Shown piece by piece: positions 1 to 12,000 of a DNA stretch of 64,000 nucleotides; the stretch's first letter is position 1; every line of letters starts with the position of its first letter. Source of the stretch: Trebouxia sp. TZW2008 (taxonomy: Eukaryota > Chlorophyta > Trebouxiophyceae > Trebouxiales > Trebouxiaceae); contig BDIU01000256.1 of the NCBI GenBank assembly GCA_002118135.1, positions 2,773-66,772 of the forward strand, given 5' to 3'. Both the position numbers and the translations under genes were made by a program. The notes under the pieces are model-generated. The model was not told the origin of the DNA and did not search any database. It worked only from the letters and a program-made list of their open reading frames with translations.

Positions 1-2140
1 TTTGACCACTGTCAAGTGGCAGTATGCTATATAAACTTTTTTAGGCATGTTCTACCTTTATGACAGATTGTAGATTTGTCACTTGCACTTGACAGCCTAC
101 ATGATGATTGCCCTCTTGACATGTTATCAGAAAGGAGCCGATTTGGCGATTAACATCACATTTTCTGACACATAATATTTTGCTGGGTGACTAGCCTCAG
201 CCATCCTGTGCAACAGCCTCAGCTATCCTGTGCAACAGCCTCAGCTTGGGATTACTGTTGGGGCCGTTGCACGGTGACATAGTCCATGAGCGAAATCTGC
301 AAAAGCATACTCGTTCGAATTGGAAGGCTACAACGCCTTGTCTCGGATTCAGGCCCCTTCCAAGCCCTGCTGCATCTTGGGAGAGGTCCTGGATATCATC
401 ATTCAAACGCCTTGTTTGCATGGAATGGACCTACTTATGCAGCAGGACGTTTTGATTGCTTCATCTAACAACGATCAGGGCATGCGCAAGAAGACAACCC
501 ACTCCTAGTCATCTTTGGTGCCCCCAAAATGTATCAACAATCGACTGCACAGTCTCCAACTAAAAAGGGACCACTCAATGCTGAATGATTCCGCTACATG
601 AGCAAGCATCAAGTAAGGGCTGAAGAAGAAAGAATATTACATGGATCTGCCATCCCTGCTTCAAGCTTGTACATGCTGCCTTACCTTAGCTCACATCGTG
701 TTGTGATCCTTTGCCGCACGTGGATTCATGTTCTGGTGATTTATGAAGGGGTCTCGGAAGCGAAATTGAAAAACCTCCGATGACCTTTGACCTCTAGGAA
801 ATTTACTTTGACCTCTACAGACCTCCAATCCAAAAGACCCGGATAGTAGCTCCAACAGCAGCTGACTAAAACCCTGTCATGTGACAGACTTTTGGTCATG
901 CCGACAGCTGGACAATCATCACACAGCGCTTCTTTGCAACAGCAAGAGGCATGCTGCAATTTCTTGGGGCAGCTATGCGCAGCATTCAGGCAGACATTTT
1001 GCGGGCAGGCATTGCGATGGTCATTTCAACCTGCCAAGCATGTTGCCAGAACCCAAAAGACAGCGCTTGCCGACACCAGCGTTGAGCCACACCACAACCC
1101 TACAGCGCATGAACTTGTTGCAACAGGTTGTGAATGGCAAACGGGATGTTGCAGACTTGTCAGAATTTGACTAAGATAGTCAGTGTAGACAAATTGAGCA
1201 GTTTGCTGATGATGTAACAGATGTGTTGTGACAGAAGCAGTTTGTTTTGTGCACAACTTGTTGTTCTACTTTGTCACGAGGTTGTCAGCCACTCTCAGGT
1301 GCCAGCAGACAGACAGTGCTCACACCGTTTGTTGGGATCGTCTCTACATTCATGACTGTGTCTCTAGGCATAGCTGTATGGCTCCAAGCAGCGTTTTGCT
1401 GTCTCTTGGTGCAAACAGTCTTTATCTGACACAACAGCAGTTGCAAAGCTGTCAACGTCCAGCAGGAAGATTGCTGCATAGCGTAATGCCTCCGTGCGAC
1501 CCCTTCAAGTCTGATCCTGGTTTTGTGCGGTGGCTACATGGCGCCCAGAACTTAGCCAGAACGGTGTTTTACATTCAATGCTCCCTCCTCTTTTCTTTAA
1601 CTGACTTCTTCTTGAAGGGACCCATGTGCAATTGCCTGTGCAGATTTTGTTTCATGCCAGCAAAAGGAAGCCAACACCCTGCCTTACTTGGTGTCGTACA
1701 CCCTACTGAGGTGATTGCTTGCTGCAAGAGTCTGTCCTTTGCGCTGGAAACAAGCTCTTTTAGAGAAGTTGTGCGTGTAATGCCATATTATCATGACTTG
1801 CCAAACGCAAGCATTAACATTCCTGTCAGTGTGGCTGCGCAATGCCAAGACTCACAAGGAAGCTCGTGCAACGTCCTCAAATTCAGTGTATGCCACGATC
1901 AACCTCGTTTCTATCAGTGATCTACATAACTAGGGATCTTGATCTCATTGTTGATCTCACACGATGCCTCACCTGTTCAGTCAGGTTTGCTGCATTCATT
2001 CAACCATATCAATTCATTCTACTCCTGCAAGACTCTTGAGCAGTCAGGCCATACAGTAACCCTTGAAGCTTGCCATGCTTTAGTCATGCCATGGGCCTAT
2101 TTTGGGCGTTTTCCATTGCAGGACTTGCATCTCACAAAGA
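1..2140. other. Region 3' of the PWD gene, no gene recognised
   Basis: Short open frames occur on both strands, the longest about 230 codons on the + strand at 1228-1920, but none shows a recognisable motif, convincing splice structure or a good coding pattern. Part of the right side should be the 3' UTR of the minus-strand PWD gene, whose stop codon is at 2141-2143. No RNA gene or mobile element was seen. Confidence 0.5.
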
Positions 2141-5100
2141 TCACAAGGGCTGAGGGCGTGTTTGAACAATGTAGACCTCCTGTCCTACAAGTGCCCCTTC
2201 AACATCCTGTGGTGCGCCGAATGCTTCTTCCAACATTACTGCAACTTTACTCAGCTGCTGCCCAACCTGGCATGGACACAAAACCTGTCTAAACATCATT
2301 CAAAGACTAAAATAAGATTGTTGTTTTTCTGATGGTTAGTAACTGCCAACAATAGGTCACTTAAACAACCTGATGCCGGTAGGTTGCTGCGTGTTGATTT
2401 AATTGCATGATGGATAGTGCGCAGATTGCCATTTGTCTCGAATCAATCTGTGCATCAAGCAAAGCAGCATGCATGGCACAGGCCATTGCAGTCTGTTGTG
2501 TGCAATATGTGCGTTAGCATGCTATATCAAGCATGTGATGCACAAAGAGGCGTCAGCTGCCACAAAGCTCTTTTATGGGGTTTTGAACTGCAACTGTCCA
2601 GAATGACCACAGATTGCTGAACTGCGGTGCCACATGGCATGGTAATACATCCACTTGCTCACCTTCTCTCGTGCGTCAGTGCTTGTGGAGAGTTCCTGCT
2701 GGCTGTAATCCAAAACTGCAGTGCTCTTCTTGCTAGACGTGCCTGTCCTGGCTTCAGTGCTGCGTAGAGCTGAGCCAAAGTTGGCAAATGCCAAAACCTC
2801 CACTTTGCCTACAGAAAGAAGCACGTTTCCCCATTGTGGTTCAGGATACCAAGTTTCTGCTTTGTGATTGTGCACTACACTGACGATCATATCTGAAGTT
2901 GGCGAAATAGTTTGTGGCTTAAATGATCAAATGTGTCACCAAGACAAAGGGTTTACAAGCAAGCAAGCAAGTCATGTTATCATATCAACGAAGCAGCAAG
3001 CATCTTGATGCACTTGCTGATTTGTTGACAGCAAGCGAGCAGGAAAATGTGTGCGCCGTTTTCTCCTGTCTTATTGACAGCGAGCAGTCAAGTTATTGGA
3101 CGACTTTGTCAAAGGTTGTGCACCTGTTGATTTGTTGACAGCAAGCCTCCAGGGTGAGCCCCTGGTACCAGAGGCCAGGGTCTCGCCCAGCCCTACTGCC
3201 AGCTCAGCATACATGGTGTCCTTGTCAGCATCGAGGGGGCTGACTGTGTGCAACACAAATGACAAATCTGGGCTGAGCTGCTGCTGAACCAAGACGGCCA
3301 TGGCCGCATCTGCCTGCTTCACGCCTGCAACGACAACAATGCTACAATGTTGCTGCACAGCTGGGTGTCGATGTCAGTAACACACTTGCTGAGGAAGTTC
3401 CAAAACCCTGCTCAATACATGGTGTTGTTGTCAGCATTGAGGGGGCTGATTTTGTGCAGTACAAATGACAGATGTGGGCTGAGCTGCTGCTGAACTGACA
3501 CTGCCATTGCAGGATCTGCCTGCTTCACACCTGCAGTGCCAGGCACAGTCTGCACGAACGGCCTTGCTCACAATATGTGGCTCAGAAGACACAACTGTGT
3601 GCACAATGAACGACAGATCTGGGCTGAGCTGCTGCTAAAGCAAGACTGCCATGGCCGCATCTGCACAACTGCAGCAACACATGTGCAATGTGTTGTGTAT
3701 GACGCCCTGACTGTGGACGTTATCTTCTTTGCCTGCTGCTGCTGCTGCTGCTGTTACTATCCATCTGCGGCTGTGCAGTCGCTTGAGAGCTATTCAGCCT
3801 GCCTTGTAAGGCAATGCAAGTGCCTTATAAGAACGCTTTCTGACGTGTTTGCCGAGCAAGACACCGCCACAACAAATGCTACTACCCCAGACAAACCCAA
3901 TTTTCTCATACATCAATTGGGTATTATCTGCAGGTTAGTTTGAATGAAGTAGTTACTGCAAGACAAGCTCCTAACATGACAGTGTGGGTACATCATGGCA
4001 CACAAAGCTTGTTTGTTGAGTGTCTGCTGCTCAACTCATCAGCTGTTTCTGAATCATTGCATGAATAGCTGATATGTTTGTGCATGGACTGCTTGACTTA
4101 CAAAGTGCCCTCCTTGCGTCACACACAAAACTGAGGTGTTGGTGTGCATACTGCTTGACTTACCAGCTGCCCTTCTGCTGAGAACAGCCCTTCTTGTGAA
4201 GAGTGATGCCCACACGCCAGCCAGGGCCTTGTCAAATGCCCCAGAGTTGTTGAGGGCAACGTTGGGGATGCTGTCGTACAGCCCTGCCCCTGACATGCCG
4301 GCCAAGTCCTCCACATTCGCTGTGCTGCGCACTATCACAGTTGCACTGCTGCCTAGCGCTTTGCCTGCAAATAACTGCTGTTTCAGAACGTGGGCAGTCA
4401 AAGATAAACATATCACTGGCTATGCTGCATCTTTGTCCTATTGCCTAGCCTAGCTTGTACACAATTGTTCTTGTGGAAAGCTGCGCACTACCACAATTGC
4501 ACTGCTGCCTAGCGCCTTCCCTGCATAGCATCATCATCATCATCACCATCATCATCATCGTCATGACTGTCAATGTGATCAGCACTCCCATGCTTGCTAG
4601 TGGGAGTTACATGCCACTGTCACATGCAACTCCACAGCTGCATTGCTGCCTGGCGCCTTGCCTGCACACGACTATATGTACAGAAACAGTGCTCGTAGCA
4701 TTGGAGTTTTGCTGTCTTGCTTGTACATTGGCTATCAGTTGCGCTGCTGCCCATGGCGTTGCCTGTTTACACACTGGCATTCACAAGACTGTGTATGCAG
4801 TTTGTTGTGGACGAGGCAGGATCTTCTAGGGCCAACTTGTTGTCTGAGGTGCTCTGCTTGCCCCTTGCTTATGCCCCTAGTGTATGCCATGGCTGTTTGA
4901 TTTGCCTCGACTCGGCCAACATACAGATGCACTTGAGCTAGCAATGTACACAGCAGCATGCTCTGATAACGCATACAAGCAGTGCTGTCAGCGCTCATCA
5001 ACATCTTTGCTGAGTTGGGGTGGGTTGGACAGCCCCTTTGCAAGCTGCTGCAGCTGTTGGCAGGCCTCAGCCTTGTCATACAGTGACTGTGCTTGGGTGG

Positions 5101-6020
5101 CGACTAATCAGCTAGTTTTGGTGGAGTGGATGCTCTGGAGGGTGCTCAAGTGCAGATGAGCACACCGCCTACATGGGATGCTGGAGCCAAGTCCATGCAT
5201 CAACCGTCCTTATCGTGACGCCCAGAACAAGCCAGCCTGGCAGGAAAGGACTTGGGCCACACACACCTAACACATGCGCTGGGAAGTGTTACCATTTATT
5301 AATATTTCTCAAGTCCATGCATGCAACAACGTTTGTGATGCTAACCAACATCTTTGCTTAGTTGGGGTGGGATGAATAGCCCCTCAATCAAATGCTGCAG
5401 CTGTTGGCAGACCTCAGCCTTCTGATCAGCGACTGTGCTTGGCTGGCGACTTCATCAGCTGATTTAGGTACATTAGGAGCTATCAGGAAGTGCAGGCAAG
5501 CAGACTTGCAAGTCAATATGCGTGACTTAACACATGCATGAAAAAGATTTGCAATCAACCACAGTGCTCACCAATATCTGTACTGATGTTCGCCGGAATG
5601 GAGAGCCCTTGCACCAGCTGCTGCAGCTGTTGACAGGCTTTGTCCGGGGCACCACCCTCCAGCTGTTCTTACATTGACATTGACATGAGTTGCAAAGCTC
5701 ACTTTGGCACAACATGATGTCATTGGGGAAGCTCACCAACATCTTTGCTGATTTGGGAAGGGATGGAGAGCCCTTGCACCAGCTGCTGCAGCTGTTGACA
5801 GGCTTTGTCCAGGGCACCACCCTCCAGCTGTGCCTGCTCAATGTCCTCCAGCAGTGCCTCGAAAGCATTAGACTCTCCAGCATCCTGTGTGACAACCATT
5901 GCAGAGATGATCATATTGGCAACAACAGTCAGCATGAACATAGCATTCAGGTGACTATCAATGAGAAGCCTAGCAATTGGACCTTAATATTGATTGAGCT
6001 TACAGTGCATCTCAATACTA

Positions 6021-6066
<46 letters not shown>

Positions 6067-9000
6067 ACGGTGTTGGTTTCAAGCTGGCAAACAGGTCCTC
6101 GCTCTCTTTGCTTGAGACCTGTTACATTTTTGGTGCACAATGAAATGTAACAAAAATATCTATCGTCAAATAATCATACCTAACAGGGTAAAAGAAGAGA
6201 GGAAAAAACTACAAGATCCTGCCTAGATGCAGCCGAAGGGCAGGCAAACCCTAGGGGCTGAGCTGACACTGCCGGTCTTGTTGCTCTGTTGGTGACAAGC
6301 CGGCATTTACGTTCTTGCTGCAGTGTGCGACCTACCTTGATGACAGCTTCCATGCAGCCAAAGGGCAGGCACACCCCCTGAGCTGTCCCAAAGCTGCTGT
6401 TCTTCTTGCTCTTCTCAGCCAGGGTGGCCAGCTCAGCACAGGCAGCTGCCTTGGCACCACAGCTAGCAGCGGTGGCCTTGCTGAGCGGCACCACCATTAC
6501 CTTCTTGACCTACGGAAGCAGCATGATTGCTGTTGATGTGCTTGCTAGTCAGGTGCAACACCTCAGATAGATGTACTCACGAAGCAGGAAAATTGCCGTC
6601 AACACTACACTGTGCAAAGCCAGCTCAGCATAGGTGGCTGCCTTGGCATCACAGCTAGCGCTGATGGCTTTGCTCAATGGCACCAGCGTTACCTTGTTCA
6701 CCTGCAAAGACGTCATGACTATAATTTCACGTGCTTGCTATCCAAATTCCTCATCTGTGTTAGGTGCAGCAGTGAAGTGCTTACAAACAGTCCTGTGCAG
6801 AGTCAACACAACAGTTTGGACCAACACAAAGTGGCTGTCAGATAAGTCAAATGGCTGCAGCAGCAAGTTGGTCTGGACTGTCCCGCCCTATTGCCAATGT
6901 GTCCAACATTCGTCAGGTGGTTGTTTGCCATGATGCGCCTTCAACAATGGTATCAGATGCAGTTCAAGGCTCTGAGCTGGTGCTGGCATGGGTTCAATCC
7001 TTTGCTGATTTTTCCAATTTGTGAAGTTGATGATGGCTTTGTGAGTCTGTTGATCATAAAGACAGGTCCAGAGTCGCTCAGTTAAAAGAGAAGATGTTCA
7101 AGTTCCTTTTTTTTGATACTGTATGATCATCCATTACCTTCTCTATCTTGCCAGGCTGTGTTGCCTGAGCAGACTGCTGGGAAGAGCCCTGGGCAGGGCT
7201 GGAGGCCTGAGGGGCTGAGTCTGAGGCAGGGGAAAACGAAACGCCCTCCAGGCTGGCTTGCAGCTGGATGCGCTGCCCTGCACCACACACCAAAGTATAT
7301 AATAAAGGTTATTGTGACTGTTACCAGCAACCCTTCCAAGAAGCAACACTGTGATTGCAATTGGTGCCCATCGCTCGAGAAGCAACAAGTGCAAAGCTGA
7401 TGATTGGTGGCAAATTTGGGTCATTCATAATACTGGTCCCATACCCTGTCGGTGTTGCAGCTGAATGCGCTGGCCTGCAACAAACAACATAGCACTGCCG
7501 CACGTCCTTTAACAAGCACCTAGCCCACTGTCAAGCCAACATGCACCGATTGCAATTGACTGTCAATGCTACAAGACTGCCAATGCACAGCAGTATCATC
7601 ACTTGCTGCTAATGTCTTGTGAGCAAACAAAGCAGTACCAGACAAGCTTGTGGCTTTCTATGCTGTGCATGCATACATGATCAGGGGCGTACATGCTGTA
7701 CGCAGTACAGTCATTTCAGTGAGTATCATGCCGCTCAGTTGCCCCTGATATAATTTGTCGTCTTTTGGCATCAGGGCTTAGGGTTCAGGGGGAGGACTCC
7801 ATGAGCTTCTGACATGCCCAGTCAGGTCACCCAAATTTTGAGGGCTTACCAGGCTACAGACATGAAATGGAGCGCAATGCTAGTTTTATCATGCCAGAAA
7901 CCATAGCGGCGTCCCTTCTGCTCAAGGTCAGCTTGAATGCTCACCTATGAGGGGTTTGACTGTGCCTGAGACAGTGTCGGCATCTTCACAAGTCACAAAA
8001 ACCATTTTCTCCTGCCTGGCCCTGACCCCCAGGTGGCTCAGGTGGGGTAGGGAGTGGGCCAAGATGACCCCCTTCAGAGGCACTCCTGTCGCGCTAACTT
8101 CTTCATCTCCTGAGGCCTCGTGGACTAGCAGGATCACATCCTCGCCAACTTCACTCTTGACTGCGCCTGGCTCAATGCGCTGAACCTCAATCAACTTGCC
8201 AGTGACAGTGCCTACAACAGCGCCATGCTAACTGGTTTGAATCGATACAAAGCTTGATATGCACTCATGACTGCTCTGAGCTCAATATGCTACACCTCAA
8301 GCAGCTTGCCGTTCGCACTTCCTGCATCTCAACAATGGTTGTAGTTGGATGTCGTGCAAACATCAAGCCTGAATTGAGAAAGAGGAGGGACACTGCAGCT
8401 GCGAAGGTGGATATGCGCTGATGTGTGCTGATAGCATGGTTGCAAGTCACGATGATGCCACAGTGAAGGCAGTGCCAGGGATATCAGCTGCGCATCAAGG
8501 GCTATGAATGGTTCAATCCTATGTAGAGACGTGATGCAAGCACACCGTACAATGATCTTGCACAAAGTAGTGTTGCAAATTTGCAGGAGCTGAAATATTG
8601 CAGAGCCTAGAGGCATGCTGTTGTCTGAGACAAATGTATACATCAAGCTTATAAAAACCACAACTTGCAAGCACTTCAATTCTGCAGAAGTAAGCACAAA
8701 AGGCATGCGTACACCTAAGGCACCAGCACGCTATCAAGTTCATATGGCGGGTTTGGTGCAACCAGTCACCTGCAAGCCCTGTGACACTCAAGAGTTTTGC
8801 CTGTGATCCACTTCATACGGAGAGGTGATGCAAGCAGTCACTGAAGCATGTCAGAGGAATGCGCACACCTGAGACCAGAGCGTCCCATGCAGCGGCTCCT
8901 GTGGCAAGGCGGGTGGCCTTGAGCAGGAAGCTGCACAGCTTGCTGACCTGGAACACCAGGCTGGCACGCACCTCTGCCTCTGTGAACACCTGCAACGGTG

Positions 9001-12000
9001 ACGGCAACAGGTGATCCTTATAAAGTCAAGATGTATGAAGGCAGCTATAGGCAACTTTTTTAGAACAAGATTGCAGTGAAAGCAGGCTATGGCTAGGTAA
9101 GACGCAAACAGCCGCACTAATAAGATCGGCATTGGCATAGCAACTGACATTGAAAGTGTGTGCAGCGACGAACAATGTATGGCCTCAATGTGAGGTTTGT
9201 TGAAGTCTGTGGACTCCTGCAAAGATCAAAGACCAGCATTGCAGATGACTTCAGTGCCATCGGCAGAAGAACTCATGAATCTGTCTCAAGATTTCTTTGA
9301 TAGCTGGCATGCGTCTTTGCTACTACAAAGACTTTTAAAACTAAACAGTCACGCTCTGACATACCTGCAGGTAGATTCAAACCATGAGGACTGCAGCAGA
9401 GTGTTACTTGACAACAAGGCTAAGAAGATCTGGAGTTTAGGAGGGCTGATACTGAGGCAAAGAATTGCCATGCCGCAGTAATTGAACAGAAGCGCACCTT
9501 AAGGCGGTTATCATCCATAGCAAGGCCCTTGCCCAGGGCCTGCACGCGTTCAGGGAATACTGCCAGCAGCTGCTCAGTGTAGCCGTGTGCCAGGCGCTGC
9601 ACCCGCTCCAGGGTCGCCTTCAGCCTGCAGCAGCAACCCTGAACTCAGAACTCAGAATGCCATGCTTGTACTGCTGCTGCTAATATAGTAGATGCTGAAC
9701 TGGGCTTGCCATAGCTACACCTGTAGCGAAGAGCCCACAGAGAACAGAGTGAGCAAAGCAAGCAATGGAGACAATGGGAAGAGCGTTCTGCATTGAGTAT
9801 ACAGATAAAGCCCTTGATGCCAAGATACGTGCAGTTGCCTGAAGGCAAAGGGCGGTGGCCTTGAAATTGCCCTGCTGCTGCCAAGCAGTCAGCTCGTTGC
9901 CCAGAGCTGCACACTCACAGGCCTCATGAGCCTCACTGAGCCTGGTCAGACAGCATCAAAATGCACTGGTAGCAACAAGCCGACTTCAATTTTGACATGG
10001 CTTTGGGGCTTGCCTCAGAGCAGTGGCAGTGGCCTTGAAGTCGCCCTGCTGCTGCCAAGCAGTCAACTCGTTCTCCAGAGCTGCACACTCTGGGGCTTCA
10101 TAGCCACTGAGGCCCATGTGGCGCACCCCCAAAACAACTGCCCCAAGGGGCAGATCCCAGCCGCTGTCTGCCTGCCCTGCCAGCCCTTCTGCCCCGCCCT
10201 GGGTCAAGTCAACACTTCTTGAACCAACGCTGGTTGGAGAGTATGCATGCTATGTATGCATGCGTGCTTGGGGTGCAACTGAAGTCTTGTCTTGAAAGGT
10301 CAGTTTGCATTGAGCACGGTAGTAGCAATTGAGCAAGCGTCATTGCATGTCGTATCTTCACAACTGTCCACAAGGACAGGTCAAAGGTCCAGGTTGTTGC
10401 AACAACCAACACAGCACAGCTGTCCACAGTCTCTACAAAACGCCTCCCTTCTTGCAGACAGTATGCTTCACACAAAAGCAACTTGATATTGCAGGAAGCC
10501 AGAAAGAATGGAGCTGGAAATACCGACAGCATACGCTCACAATGTGCCTCTCACACAAAGCCAAAACAAGCTAAACGCTGGCTATGAAACAATCTCAAAC
10601 AACCACAACCTGGTAAGATGGGCAGTGCAAGCAGTAAGCACAAATGCAAGGGTGCAAGGTTGTATGGATGGACGGATTCATGCACAAACGATGTTGCAGG
10701 ATTGCCTGACTCTTTTTGTCACTGAGTTCCTTGAGGAAGAAGCTGGAGAGAACACATGCATATTGCTCAGCCTGATCACATAAATGCAAGCATGAATAAA
10801 CCCTGTTGCTGAACAGATGAGTCAACACACCTTATCATTGAGCTGGTTGAGGAAGGAGCTGAACAGCACAAATGCATAGTCCTCAGCCCGGATCTCAGCC
10901 AGCCTCCACCGCTGCCTCATGGCCATGTTGGCATCTGGTGCATCATTTCTCAGCCCTGCATGACGTCATATGCAGTTGCTGTGCTAGCCCCATCGACTGC
11001 ACACCTTTGGGTAACAAAATAAGCCTGCTGTATGGCCTACAGGAACAGGGTGAAGCATACCTGCTACCTACCTTGTTTGCACGGGCACAGGCGTCAAAAG
11101 AATTGATTAATTATGACATGATGGAAAGTTGTGTCCACAACTCCAATCAGCCATCCCCTGGCAAAGAGCATTGCCCATGCATATGATGTCACATTCTTGA
11201 GCCCTGCAAATCTTTGACGGATCAAGCCAAATGGGGATACTCAAGTGTCAAGATTTCAGTGCCATGCTGTACTAGGCATATGCCATTTGTGAAACCTAGT
11301 GACTGGCATATCATGCATTGCTCCTCAGCCTGCATTGAGAGGGATGTGCAGGTCATCACCGCAAGCAATCAACATAATGGTGCCAAGAGGTTTTCGCCTC
11401 GTTGTTTGTTCTGTGCAGACTGGTGAGCATAACCAGGCACCTGAAAGCTGCAAGCTAATGCTGCTGAGGCCTGTGACCAAATTGGCTATGACAGTGGTCA
11501 AAGCATGCAGAGCATCCATGCTCACAAACTCAGTCCTATGCTGTCTAATTCAGTACTGAGTCAAACAGTACAGCTGAGCCAATGGCTGAAATACACCCCT
11601 GCTGAGGCCTGCAGCAGGACTGGCTCTGACTGAGGTAAGGGGCCATAAAGCCTCTATCACATCATACGCATTGCAATGCAAGTGCATCGACGCAAGTAAA
11701 CAACACAACTTTCTTCATCAGCATAATCAACAGATGTAGTAGCACAGGGACGTACCCCTGCTGAGGCCTGCAGCAAGTTCGTCTCTGATTTTGGTCAGCA
11801 CGTGCAGAGCCTTCTTCACATTATACAGCTGTGCAGTTTAACCAGCACAGTTGAAATCCATGGCCGCTGATTGGGACATCATAACAGGGGCTTACCACTG
11901 CTAAGGCCTGCGGCAAGGTTGGCTCTGACTGTGGTCAAGGCATGCAGAGCCTCCATCACGTCATTGAGGGGCGGGCTGGCATTGCCGTCCAGCTTGCCCT

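Noticed and set aside
1228..1920. A 230-codon + strand open frame near the window start
   Set aside because: Cys/Leu-rich with no domain, no splice partners and no upstream context. It reads like a chance frame in non-coding sequence.
4985..5655. Exon-17 copies as genuine additional PWD exons
   Set aside because: The family alignment needs this segment only once, and the chosen exon 5737-5884 joins both neighbours in phase. The others lose donors or lack an acceptor.
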